NCBI GenBank assembly: GCA_023627715.1
Contig: JAMAHW010000202.1
Coordinates: forward strand, 1 to 22,250
Length of the DNA stretch: 22,250 bases
Direction of reading: 5' to 3'
Source of the DNA: Periconia sp. R9002
Taxonomy: Eukaryota; Ascomycota; Dothideomycetes; Pleosporales; Periconiaceae
Below the pieces are notes generated by a model. It searched no databases and was not told the origin of the DNA. It saw only the letters and a list, made by a program, of their open reading frames with translations. Both the position numbers and the translations under genes were made by a program. Shown piece after piece: positions 1-10,509 of the stretch (within the stretch, counting starts at the first letter, position 1; each line of letters begins with the position of its first letter).

Positions 1-28
1 CAAGGTCTGGGCCGGTGCGGGTCGGCCA
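1..28 (+). repeat. 28-bp element similar to 20355-20382
   Basis: The first 28 bases match 20355-20382 at 23 of 28 positions, in the same orientation. Both begin CAAGGT and end GTGCGGGTCGGCCA. The shared block could be the end of a transposon family (hAT-like ends are a guess), cut by the window edge here. The rest of 29-496 shows no convincing gene; an open frame at 289-552 (-) begins with a non-ATG codon and is read as chance. Confidence 0.35.
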
Positions 29-496
29 TGCTGACAGACACTAGTGGCGACATACCAGCGTATGCACCACCAACATGCTGACAGATCAAACCAGGCTACC
101 ACTGCCTCAAGTATCCTTTATGTACTTTTCCTAAGTCAATTTCTTAGATTGATGCATGTGAATAAGTACATTGCAATATACACCTAAAAGCCAGCTTTAA
201 GATATGCCTAACACGAACCTTAATGGGTACATAAACACAAACGGACTGATCTGGCTGCTATTAGCTATCTAAAGCTAAAGAGCAAATGTCAGCTTTGTTT
301 GTTTCCAAACTGGCAAGGGCGCTCAAAAAAATTATGTATATGTTCATTGCTTGCATTCTGCTTGTATTCTGCCCCTTGACAATCTCGAGCAAGCAACTCG
401 TACATAAGTGCTGCTAACACTTTTCCCATCACAACGGTTAGTCCCCAATCCATTCCATCGCTATTCCACAGCCGTATGCTGAGATGCCTTGCTCCG

Positions 497-1196
497 TCAT
501 TGGTCGATGAACACTGTAAGTAGTATGTCTGGATCAATCCAGTCGTCTGCACTATCTTTTGTCCATTTTTCGTAATAAGCAGACTTTCCTGCTTGTCGGT
601 ATTGATCTACGAACCAGTCGCCAATGCCCCAGGGAGTCACCAAGCAAGCGCCTTCGTCGAACTCAGCTTCTCCGCAAACATGGAAGCATTTGACCTTAAT
701 TTGTTGAATCGTCGGAACCGTCAAGAGTGTCTCTAGTTGGAAATAGAGAGCAGCCTCAGCCGCGGGCTTTGACTTGAATATACCGGGCCTGTTCGGGTCA
801 GGCATCAAAAATCCATCGCAATCGATGCTCAGCGTAAAATTTCCCCTCGCCGGGGTTCGGTTATTGGCAAGGACTCTGTTCTGCATTTAGAGCAGGTATT
901 TCTGGGTTCCAGTTAGTGCTGCTGATACGATAGTTTTGAGTATTTGCCTTTGTGGTGTTGTTCCCGTTTATGAGGACAAGGTAATTGGAAGGCTTGAATA
1001 TGGCTACCGGCGCTGGTGCGCTGCGAACAAGTGAGGACAACAGCACTATTATCTGTAAAAAGCGAGGGAATAGTGCGAGCTGTCTGACCCTAATGCGAAA
1101 AGATAGTCTGAGGAGAACGCTTAACTCAGCGCACACATGGTGCTTAGGTCGAATGGGACTGATTACCCATTGAGCCAGCGAAAATTCTTCGAACAT
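497..1196 (-). CDS. candidate small secreted protein (spliced model)
   Basis: I do not recognise this protein. The best model has three exons. Exon 1 (1196-1167) encodes MFEEFSLAQW. Intron 1 (1166-1053) begins GTAATC and ends with a pyrimidine-rich TTTTTACAG. Exon 2 is 1052-929. Intron 2 (928-874) begins GTATCA and ends ACAGAG. Exon 3 is 873-497 and ends VFIDQ. The product would be about 176 residues. Removing intron 1 joins the start to a hydrophobic run (IIVLLSSLV) followed by RSAPAPVA, which looks like a signal peptide with cleavage near the Ala-Pro residues. The mature part is polar, with four Cys around DCDGF and KCFHVC..GAC. Intron 2 is the weak point: upstream AGs would normally be preferred as 3' splice sites, so this frame change may instead be a mutation. 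A role at the cell surface or outside the cell is inference only. Confidence 0.4.
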
Positions 1197-1854
1197 TTTT
1201 ATGTGACGTACAGTACTGACTACTGTTGGTTTCCAGCCTAGGCCAGGGCTCAGGCTAAGTGCGCCAAGAATAAGTTCGTATGTAGTAGCAGCTCGGCTAG
1301 CGAAAGCCGAGATGCGGAAGTACCAAGGCAATTACAGAAACATCACGCCAGCTGCACTACAAGCAGTTCCTCCCACAGCTTGAATGTTAATCTTGTTTTC
1401 TTACTTGATTCAAGGAACTTCGTATGGGTCGGTTCTAACGACCGACTGTATGTTATTAGCTCACACATCCATTCAGAGCTAGTCTAGATTAAGGCAATGG
1501 CTAGGTCTTTTACACGGATTGCGCAATTGAGCTCTGAGATGCTGGAAGCGGGGCGCTGATAGGATCTAATACTACATGCGGTATTATGTTACCTGCAACG
1601 GAGTTAAAGACCGAAATTTTGTGGTTATATTAAATGGCTGCGTAGTGTGCTTAAAAAAACCGGATGGATGCTGCAGAATGTGTGGTATGAAACGAGAGAA
1701 GCTGTAATTACTGTTACGTATAGAGATCATAATTTACAGAGATAAAAATAAACCTAGAGTTCGATGTATGCAGGGTGATCTGGTCCACCTCAAGCCGTGC
1801 AATCGACAAACTTCCTCATCTTCCTTGTTGATTAAACGCAACGAGATCTAGAAG
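1197..1854. other. intergenic, no gene seen
   Basis: This 650-bp AT-rich stretch separates the candidate secreted protein from the 3' end of TF1. I see no coding frame, RNA gene or repeat in it. It should hold the TF1 3' UTR and the promoter of the 497-1196 model. Confidence 0.4.
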
Positions 1855-4545
1855 CTAAGCGGTTTCTAAATTCCCAGAGGAGAAAAAAAAATCATCCCTT
1901 CCTGGAATATTGGCTACGCCATGCTCCGCTACTGTTTCCAGTTGATCAAAGCTAGTCACAAACAGGTTTCCATATACTACCGACACTTGTGATGACCCTG
2001 AGTAGAAACTTGGATACAGGCAAAAATCATCGGCGACGAACTGCTGCTGCTCCCCAAAGCCTTGAGCCTGAGCGTTCATGATAGTGTTGGCGCTGTTACC
2101 GTGTTCAGGTTGTTCCCAATCGGCTTGAGCCTGGCTTGCGATACTGTACGGATTCTCCGGCGCCTGGAAAGTGTGGCCAACAAAATGTCCTACTTCATCG
2201 TCAAACAAGTCGACAATACCGCCTGGAACGTGTGGAGCACTCTTGACAAAGTCGGCAACAACTCGACAAGCCTCCTTCGCTACAGCGTTATTGTGTCGCA
2301 TAGAGAGAAGCCACATAATCAACCTTCTAAGCGACTGCAGGAGTTGAGAGCTAGTTGGTGTAGCTTGTGCTCCATTGTGGGATATTTCAAGCAGGAGAAC
2401 CGTGATTGCCTGCATAATGTTGTGCACAATGCACCACCATGGGCCGATCTGGTATATCCACGACGGATTGGGTTCGTCGGGTAGCAACATGCTTAGATCC
2501 TGGGCAGCCTGGACACATATCTCCGCCATATTTCGGTTGAAGCTGGCTGACCGGTTACTTTGGCGTTGGATGCGTCGTTCAAGCCGACATAGACAGGGCC
2601 TGGTGACGAGAATCTGGGCACTGAACAAAGAGAAAGCGAGCAAAACTCTCTCCCGTTGCAGTTTAACACTTTGCGTCGAAGCAGTGCTCACGGTGAGATG
2701 TTCCAGAGTAAGACCTTCCGGAAAAGCGGCTTTCGCCCACTCCTCCAGCTGCTCCATAAGTCCGGCGATGGCCTTCTGCGTCTGTTCCCAAGACGTTTTC
2801 GATGCTCTTGGAGAGTACAAGAGCTCTAGCGCTTTTTGTGTGATGAGACGCTGTCTTATGCCAATTTCAAAAAGGGAGAAATCCGTGAAGGACTTCAACC
2901 CGCCCCTGCTGAGTGGGTCTGTTGGCAGCGGGACCTCTGAGCTACGTTGGGTTTGTGGCAAAAGAACAGTGCAATCTTCGGCAGCTATCACGCATGGCCT
3001 ACCGGTTGTGGCGCTCACGAGAGACTCAATCGAATGGAGCCCCCACCAAGTCCTCGTCAACATCTCTTTCTTTCCAGGCGAAGCAGATTCGTCTGCATTC
3101 CTGAGATGGAGACCGACAGCCAGAGCTGATCGCAGAGATAGACCAATCATGACCCAGGCCCTACACAAGCACTGTTAGCTTAGCAATTCCAAACTCGAGT
3201 AACAGTCACCTTTTACCTATTAATGTGGCCGATGACCAGATAGTATAGTGAAAGCATGCCGGTAGCCTGAGAAAAGTCAGAAATCAAAAGAGCATGAGGA
3301 TCAAGTTGGCGCTGACCCGGATCAGTGCTATGTCAGGGGTTGAGATGGCCACCAACGTATTCTCCAGTTCAAGTAAACGCAGTGCTCTAGTCATATAGAC
3401 AAGATGGTCACGGCCATCAGCCTGCCAGCTAGCATCAACTAGATGAGAGTATTGCGCTCCAATTGCGAACATTAGATTCATGATGGCCCTCCATCTGTTA
3501 GGAGGCTGCAAGGGACGGGGCTGTGTGATAGAATTGATGTATGCTTTAAAGTCCTCTTCGAAGTTGTGGGGGAGTATCGGGAAAGAGGGGTGAATGGTCG
3601 TTACGTAGCATTCGAATAGTCTTTCGGCTGCCTCTGTTGGGGGTAATTCGAACTCGTCCACGACAATATCGATACCAAGGTCATCGCGGTCGAGATAGAA
3701 GGTCGAGTCTGTAACACGCTGAGTATTACCCTGCCGCGGTGGCTCTTGAGGGCCGCCCGATGCATTTGACGCTGGTGAAAAGGCGGGCAGTCTGTTGGGG
3801 GACGCCATGTCACTCCCGAGCTGTACCTGGTGCTTCAGGCTTCGTAGCCACTGGACTTCGGAGTTCTGTCCCACAAAGCCAGTGGCCCGCGAATCAAGAC
3901 CTCGAAACATATCCTCATCTATCACGTCCACATCTTTGTTTGAACCGACCGATCTGGACGTGAGTGCTTCACCGCCTGCGCTCTCATTATCTGATCCAAG
4001 TTTGCCTGATTGCGCTTCTAGAGTGTCGAAGCGGGCGCCTTCTCTGATCTTAGAAAACGTCAGTAATAGCTACGCAACTGTGAGATATCGTGTATGCATC
4101 GGCATAGACAGCCTTCGCTACACTAGCTCCACTCGTTCTAGGTTGGAATCCGTGCATGGGAGATACGCACCAAGTCAAGCAGCTCGTCGATCCTCTCCCT
4201 GTCCCCATCATCAGCTCGAAGCGAGACGTCTCTCAGAAGTGCAATGAGCTGGCGGTTCTGACCCGTGGTGCTGCTAAGTATCAGTCGTGCATTAAACAAG
4301 TGACAGGAGAGATAGTACTCTTTCAGCCGGTCTCTCCGAGTCTCCGTATAAACACATTCCGTGCCACCCATTTCACACCTCCGGCAGCATGGATGCTCAC
4401 CGGTGCACCGGACCTTGCGAGTCCGACAACGGATACATGCCCTCGGGATGCGATCTCTCTTGTATCCAGAAGCGCTCTGCCTCGAGGAAATTGGGCTTCG
4501 CAATCTCTGGATCGTAACCTTGGGGTTCGGCCCAGGAGATTCCAT
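1855..4545 (-). CDS. Zn2Cys6 fungal transcription factor (TF1)
   Basis: A nuclear regulator with an N-terminal binuclear zinc cluster and a C-terminal fungal-specific transcription factor domain. Four exons join cleanly: 4545-4171, 4048-3317, 3266-3217 and 3160-1855. Introns are 4170-4049 (GTGCGT..TAAG), 3316-3267 (GTCAGC..CTCAG) and 3216-3161 (GTAAAA..GTGTAG, with GCTAAC inside). The product is about 820 residues, a usual family length. The zinc ligands are C37, C40, C47, C54, C57 and C64 (CX2CX6CX6CX2CX6C), followed by a basic linker. The family core spans exons 2-4, including RLFECYVTTIHPSFPILP, the exon 3 segment LYYLVIGHINR and SALAVGLHLRN with the nearby RTWWGLHSIE. No frame break was seen. 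Its target is unknown. The first codons and upstream region are duplicated, inverted, at the right end of the window, so this is one of at least two paralogues. Confidence 0.9.
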
Positions 4546-4832
4546 GATTGAGCGAAAATAAGACTGTGACCTGCATTTGCGGCGCTACTACAGTTTGTTG
4601 TGATGTCTGCTACTGAGGCGTGCACATTGCGTAGTGGGATATTAGAAGCTTAAAAAAAATTCAGCTACTCTACGTCTAGGATGAGACAACAGGGGAGCTT
4701 TAGCGGGGCTCAAACAGAGAAACAAAAGCACAGCGCAATCTGGGAGGCTACTGTGCGATTGTGCAACTGAAGACAAAAGTGGCAGGTCATGACGTACGGT
4801 GGAGTTCTGTTGCAGGATAGATGCCTGAGATG
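4546..4832 (-). promoter_or_regulatory. TF1 upstream region, duplicated at 21935-22221
   Basis: These 287 bases between the TF1 start codon and the 69-bp repeat have an inverted counterpart at 21935-22221. The proximal part from 4593 to the ATG, and on into the coding region to 4517, is identical to 22174-22250. The distal part is clearly related but carries many substitutions and small indels. The conserved proximal block probably holds the transcription start and leader; this is inference. Confidence 0.6.
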
Positions 4833-4901
4833 GATGGAAAATGTAGCTCGGCTTACGCAGCCGTTGTGAGTATGCCAGTACCCTGGCGCTTAGCGCACTT
4901 T
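4833..4901 (-). repeat. 69-bp repeat, left palindrome arm
   Basis: Read on the minus strand, this segment starts AAAGTGCGCTAAGCGCCAGG and aligns without gaps to 4914-4982 at 57 of 69 positions. Ten of the twelve differences are transitions. It lies directly upstream of the TF1 promoter region, as the copy at 21866 lies upstream of TF2. It could be a transposon terminal repeat or a duplicated promoter module. Confidence 0.75.
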
Positions 4902-4913
4902 CTCCAGCTGAAC

Positions 4914-4982
4914 AAAGTGCGCCAAGCGCCAGGGTACCAACATGCTCACAACGGCTATGTAGCCCGAGCCACACTTTCGATC
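4914..4982 (+). repeat. 69-bp repeat, right palindrome arm
   Basis: This copy starts AAAGTGCGCCAAGCGCCAGG and matches 21866-21934 at 68 of 69 positions, in the same orientation. Only 12 bases (CTCCAGCTGAAC) separate it from the inverted arm at 4833-4901. It ends 67 bp before the start codon of the PD-(D/E)XK-like gene, so it lies in that gene's promoter or leader. Confidence 0.8.
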
Positions 4983-5049
4983 ATCAAACAACATCAACAT
5001 CGCACCAACACTCGATAATCGCGGGCCATTCCGCCTGCAACGGTTGCTC

Positions 5050-6618
5050 ATGACTATCACCCGCTATTCGTCCAAGCGCACACACGATGACGCTGTGTTT
5101 GACCGCCTCCACGCCCTGCCCCCTTCCCAACAAGGCGCCAACATTGCGCGCTGGGTCGTCGCGGTGCCCGACTCCGAAGCCGGCCATGGCGATGCGGTCC
5201 ACGCTGCTAAGCGCCAGCGGGTGCTGCGAAGCCTCCCCACCACCTCGCAACGGCTGAACGGTGCGACACGCGATATGGTTGTCTCGCCGATGCGCCGATC
5301 GACCCGAGACAGATCCCCGAAGAAGGAAGCGGTGCCAGCGGAGGAAGTTCTGGTAACGACACAACGAAGGGGCCGGCAGGGGCGACCAAAAGACGCCAAC
5401 GCCGACGCTCAACGAAGCGCAGCCAATGCATTCTCTGAGGATGCACCCTCATTTCCAGCGCCCGCATCATCTTTACGCTCCCTGTCCCCCCAAAGAAGAA
5501 GACAGCTTCTACGAAGGCGGACCTGGCATACTTGAACCCAAACATCGAATTTCTTCCTTTAAGGAATGCAGAGGAGGCTGGCATATCGCTGCCCGAGTCT
5601 GTCACGCAGCCGTGGAGCCGTTGTGAGGTGAGACTAGCTTGCGCCCACCGAGGCGTAATATGCTAACAGCATCAGAATCGACAGTTCGGCTCGCTAGCGG
5701 ACGCTCCCGTTCCGCTCACCGACCACGACCATAGAATCATTGATGACACCTTGTCCGACGCATTCGAGCAAGCGGAGAAATGGCGTGACACAGCAACCGA
5801 GCCTCACTGGATATCCGTGGTGGTGGGCCCCATACTGCATCTCCTGCGGCGAATTGAGAGCTTCAAGAAGTCTCCTGTTCCTGATTCGAAGATTGCTGTC
5901 CTCGATGTGTATGTCCATAATTATTATATCATAACGCATAATGTGAGCTGACGCGAGCTTTAGAACACCTACCGAGATCTCTCCTATTAAGCTCGTACCT
6001 TTTTCCAAAGATCCCGCCCTCTACCGTGGCCTCGACAAACGTATCGATTACGTCGTCGGCCTTGATCTGCACCAAACTACGCTCAAAATGCTCCGCCACA
6101 CTAAATATTGCACAACCACCCCGTCTATCAATCAGACCGCCTCATTCGCCAACGAGACTCCTATCTTCCTTAACATCGAGGTCAAGCGCCGACACGTCGC
6201 CCGCGACCCTACAGTCCAGCTCGCTGCGTGGATTGCCGCCGAATTTACAAAACGGGGGTATGAAGAGTGGGACCTCGGATTTCCGGTGTTTGCCATTGAG
6301 ATTGATGGCGATAATTGGATACTGCGTGTCGCTGCTGCGCGCGTCGTGCCGCGGGCCGGCGCTTCAGCTGACTCCCTTAGGAATGGGGAAGGAGATACAC
6401 CGCACATGGAAGCGGAAGAAGGACCGATGCCGCTCTCTGAAGATGAATACGAGCTCTTCTTCTTCGGACCACTGGATCTCGGCAATACGTTGACTCTCGA
6501 AAGCTCGAAGAGGTTACTTGCCAACCTAATTGATATCACGAAATGGGGACAGTCTGAATTTCGAGGGTGGTGGGTGACAAATGTGCAGAGGGTTTTGGAA
6601 AAGAGGTTAGGGAGTTGA
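5050..6618 (+). pseudogene. PD-(D/E)XK nuclease-fold fungal protein, copy 1, one frame break
   Basis: This belongs to the fungal family of PD-(D/E)XK nuclease-like proteins of unknown function. Exons are 5050-5627, 5676-5908 and 5964-6618. Intron 1 (5628-5675) has GTGAGA and TGCTAAC. Intron 2 (5909-5963) has GTATGT and CTTTAG. The N-terminal third is basic and Ser/Pro-rich, with the family-typical SLRSLSP block. The C-terminal nuclease-fold core shows IDYVVGL, then FLNIEVKRRH with the E-x-K pair, and a Gln in VQLAAWIAAEF. Exon 1 is in frame up to LSP, but the downstream reading (KKKTASTKADLAYLNPNIEF) lies in another frame. The switch falls at a run of six C (5486-5491), and one extra C would give about 488 residues, normal for the family. 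It may be a recent pseudogene or a sequencing indel. ATG at 5050 is the first in frame. Confidence 0.75.
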
Positions 6619-7462
6619 GATGTTGCGATAAGAGGACGAATAGGTAGAGACCTTCTTTAACGCCCATTAAGGATCAACGCGTAAATGATATCCAGATCTC
6701 GGGAAATACATGCTATGTCTGCTGCATGAAGCCTGATGCTAACGTGCGTGCATACCTCGGCAGCTCTACCATTCCCGGTTTCCAATTGGACTCCGGAGCC
6801 GGTGCTTAGTCATAATTCTAACGTTTATCCTAACACGGAACATTGACGCCTCTACCAGGACCAGGACAGGATACCCCAAAGCTAGAGCCAAGCCAGCTGC
6901 TGATCCTGAGCCCCCGCAGTGGATCCTGGTCCGGGGTCTATTCGAGATCTCATCTGGGCACGGCTGAGGCTATACCCGAAATCTCCTGGCGCTGCCGCAC
7001 TTGGTGGAAACCATGTACTATCTTCACTCATCTAAAATTTCAACGTCTCCGGCGCAAGTCGGGGGGCCGTTAAAATGATTCTGACGTGGATGAAGGTCTT
7101 TGAAAGTGGTCGTCGTCGCCACCCGGGCGGTAGGCGCTAAGGCGTTCTGGGCACGGGTTCTTCCAGCCACGTCCGTGAGATCATCCGCGAATCTGACCAG
7201 GTTCTCGGAATGGACCCACTACGGGAACCAAAGCCGAATCCATAGCTAGTGCAGACGAATGCGAAAGACGTTTATTTATGCTGATCTTTCCAGGCGCCAG
7301 CTAGCTTATCTAGAACGGGGTCCAAAGACCCCTCCCTAATAACCGTCCGCTCTTTCGTCCATACCATACCCTAAAATTCATATAACCTAAGCACCCGAAA
7401 ATTCCACGTACGGAATTTGTACTTAGCCTCTGATTCATCAATGGCTTGGCTTGGTTGCTTAT
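6619..7462. other. intergenic, no gene seen
   Basis: Short open frames occur (for example 6843-7073, +), but none has a convincing start, domain or splice structure. It should contain the 3' UTR of the first PD-(D/E)XK-like gene and possibly a promoter for the 7463 mini-ORF. I recognise no element here. Confidence 0.35.
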
Positions 7463-7717
7463 ATGTTTCGACTTTTGCGGAGCTCCTTTTTGGTAGTGCT
7501 AATCTTGGCCATGGGTACCATTTTGGTTCCCGCCATGGAGTCCGTTTCCGCTACCCGATTTCGGATCTCGCTCTCTTCCGAGACCTCGTCCTGCCTCTGC
7601 ACCGAGGGTTCTTTGGGCATCTGCAGGATCACATTTCATGTAGTGAAAACGCCTCTGGAGACCACTGGGACCTTGAACGACGCGGCAGTAATGGCGGGAA
7701 TGACGATTGAGGGATGA
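7463..7717 (+). CDS. candidate small secreted peptide (84 aa)
   Basis: The product is not recognised. Read from ATG 7463, the frame has a textbook signal-peptide shape: positive MFRLLR, a hydrophobic core (FLVVLILAMGTILVP) and a small-residue end at ESVSA near residue 30. The remaining roughly 54 residues include three Cys (SCLCTEGSLGIC) and many Thr. There is no intron. An out-of-frame ATG lies 23 bases upstream at 7440, which weakens the case for efficient translation. It is convergent with the alpha/beta hydrolase, with stop codons about 100 bp apart. It could be a real secreted peptide or a chance open frame. Confidence 0.3.
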   Translation: MFRLLRSSFLVVLILAMGTILVPAMESVSATRFRISLSSETSSCLCTEGSLGICRITFHVVKTPLETTGTLNDAAVMAGMTIEG

Positions 7718-7814
7718 CCAAAAATAGACCTACATTATCTTCCTGCAATCCAGACAGCCATTCATCCCTTTGGGTCCTCTATTAAAGTGCAGTTATCAGC
7801 CCAAATATCATCAA

Positions 7815-9502
7815 CTATTCCCTATCACAATAACTCCTAATGATGTCCACCAACGTCGCCCTCGTGCTCTTCTTATCAAACACCTGCCCATGATCCAGTT
7901 CTGGAAACCACAGCACATCCAAGCCGTTTCCCTTCCATACTCGTTCCTCCCAACTTTCCTTTTCCCGACCCACACTCTCATTGCCTGTTAGATACTCTTT
8001 AACAGCTTCAGTATTGACGATTAGATCTTTTCCACCCAGCACCACAGTTACATGGTGTTTCCGGATATCCTCCTTCCACAAGATGTTCTCACTCCAAAAG
8101 AATCGCCGGAAGAGCGTGTGTGAGACCCCCATGTCCTTAGAGGCAAAGTAATGAAGCTGGTGTTCATTGGCACGGGTTGGTTTGCGGCAGACCTAATTTG
8201 GAGGGAAATGAGTTTAGATTTTACTGGGGGGATATTGGAAGACCTTACAAAGTTGTATGCTACATCCGGAAGATGCAGCAGAAAAGATACCGGGTCAATA
8301 AATAGTATTGGCCCAATCTTTTGTGCGATCTGGGGGGTATGAAGGAGATGCGTAGTAATTACGCTCCCGTAACTTTACACATGATTAATGCTGGTACTAT
8401 AATGGCGACGATGCGGATAGGGAATGCGAAAGAAAGCACTCACGAATGTGACACCAACACAAATTTTTCCCAGCCATGCGCCTTTAATATGCAATCAATC
8501 TCCTGACACATCGCTTCTTTGTCCAGCGCCTCGCTTGTAATCCTAAAACTCACAGCCATAATCTCCACGGCGATGATCCCCAACTCTCCATCTGACCCAT
8601 CCGTTGCATCTTCCAAATTTACTTCGGCCAATAAATTTATATATGGGTAGAGTCCAATACCGATACCGTGGATAAATAGGATAGGGAGTCTAGTTTTGGA
8701 GGTGTGCGGACGGTGCCAATAAGTGACGGTTTTCGCGGGGGAGCGATTGGGGGTGAGAAAAGTAAGGGGACGGAAGGGGAAGACGGTGGGAAATTGAAGG
8801 AGAGAAGTACGGTGGAAGTGGAAAGAGTAGTAGCGCATATAGCTAGATGCTACCGTGTCGACGGCAAACACACACTATAGAACGAAATCAGGTTAACGAC
8901 ATGGCTTGTGCTATGGAATGACGAATTGACGCGCATCTTCCTGCAGAACTCACCAGGTACCAGGTTAAGCTCCGATGTAACATATCCACCTTTTCAAGGG
9001 TTAGTCTAAAGCACTTCGCATTCCCTCTCCCAGGTTCTATCTTCCTTCCTAGCAATTTCTCCATCTCTCTAGTAAACTCTTCTAGCTCCTCATCGTCCAC
9101 TGTATTAGGCACCCCCGTATTGAGAAATGCCCACCGAAAGAAATCTTTAACATTCTCCCACTTGATTTCCGATGCAGGAGCGTCCATGAACCATTTCGCT
9201 AGATAACGCTCCGGGTCGGGAATGTTCTCATGACAGCGCTGAAAAAGCACACGGCGCTGTTCGCGGGAGATGGGCGTTGGATGATTCGCTGCTCTCTGTA
9301 GGTAGATTTTGCGCGGGTGGTACACAAGGAGGTAAAACGCTGTCTCGAGGATGGCCCAGAGCTGTAGTATCCGAGAGACGTGGAATGGGGAAGGATAGAC
9401 AAGGGAGCTTAGGCAATAGAGAATACTAAGAGGAGCGATCCAATGCAGGATAAATATGCAGGACCGGATGAAAATGAAGTCGCGGATGGATGTTCCTATC
9501 AT
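7815..9502 (-). CDS. membrane-anchored alpha/beta hydrolase
   Basis: A fungal alpha/beta-hydrolase-fold protein of about 493 residues, probably a lipase/esterase-like enzyme on an internal membrane; the substrate is unknown. Four exons join in frame: 9502-8954, 8874-8444, 8372-8249 and 8192-7815. Introns are 8953-8875 (GTGAGT..CTATAG), 8443-8373 (GTGAGT..GTAAAG) and 8248-8193 (GTAAGG..TCTAAAC..TTAG). Two hydrophobic helices lie near residues 9-36 and 45-62. The fold starts around LPILFIHGIGIGL (oxyanion HGIG near 252). The nucleophile elbow is SHSYGS with Ser327, whose codon is split by intron 2. IGPILFIDPVSFLLHLPDVAYNF is the usual downstream block, quoted here only as a label of fewer key residues: IDPV and LPDVAYNF. 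The acid is probably Asp424 in GGKDLI, and the base His469 in ELDHGQVF. No lesion was seen. Confidence 0.88.
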
Positions 9503-10509
9503 GTCGGAGATAAATGCAGACGAGACAAGGGCAGCGGTAGATAGTACAATATCTCCAAGAGCGATTCCTGTACTTCACATGTCCTTTCGTAGAGCGTTTC
9601 GCTGTGATGATGCTGTACGAGTGAATTTATGTCGAATCTGACCGTTTCCCTGTCCCTAATAAACATTTGGTCCAATGCTACTATACAAGGAAGGCCTCCG
9701 ACTTGTGATTACGAATACATTTCTTTCCCAATAAATTCTAGGCTACACTATGTGGTTCTTATCTCTTTGCTAGCGTCACAATTACATGTGACAGGCGATC
9801 GTGATCTTGTCGGAGTTATTATTCACGACTGTTTTCTTACAAATAATGAGTAGAGCGAGCACTGGGACGGAAAGAAGCTAAACTATATACAGGTCAATAA
9901 AACGCCAATACTAGTAGTAAGAGTACCCCACGTTTCAAGTAATTTGGGCGATGTTGACGTGCGGAGTATCCCAACACTCAACATCCAATTTGACAAGCAA
10001 ACCCTCCGACGCTCAACAAAGCAACACCAAATATAGCGGACGCGAGTATGTAAATCCGCAGTGTAAGTGTTGGGAGGAAATAGTGGGGAGATTGCCCTAG
10101 AAACGACGCCAATGAAACCCTGATGACTCCAGCATTTGACTAATTCTCCGCCGGGTCAGCGGTATGCACTGCAAGAGAGGCGGCTACATTTCTGAAAAAA
10201 GAAAACTGGTTTGAAGGAGAACAGCAAGGGCTGCCAGTGTGCCACCAAGAGCACCATGGATGCGAGCTGAGCCGCAAAGGTATTTCAAGTGACATCCACC
10301 CAAACACCGTCGTTGCCGCTTACTCCTTGCTCAATTGGCGATGTGACTGTTCGCAGATGCACGGTGATTATATTGTCCGTCCGTGCACGCCTCAAGTGCA
10401 GTGCCAAGCCCTAGCCTTGCAGAGCTGAGCAAGCGACATGACCAAGGCAGCTGCGTTTGGTGTTCTTTGACGCTTTCTTTGTAGCACCGCCCCTACTAAC
10501 CTATTTAGC
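9503..10509. other. intergenic, no gene seen
   Basis: About 1 kb upstream of the hydrolase. Open frames at 9456-9641, 9629-9853 and 10237-10428 (+) lack domains and plausible splice structures. The stretch holds the hydrolase promoter and the lost 5' flank of the NLR fragment. Confidence 0.35.

Noticed and set aside
289..552. 87-residue minus-strand frame downstream of the candidate secreted protein
   Set aside because: It begins with GTG, has no motif, and no GT..AG intron joins it to the 497-1196 frame; it is more likely 3' UTR.
2062..3178. Long plus-strand frames opposite TF1
   Set aside because: They are antisense shadows of exon 4, which carries the recognisable transcription-factor domain.
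8193..8443. Apparent stops and gap in the alpha/beta hydrolase, suggesting a pseudogene
   Set aside because: Two canonical introns (8443-8373 and 8248-8193) explain them and restore the expected family blocks in frame.
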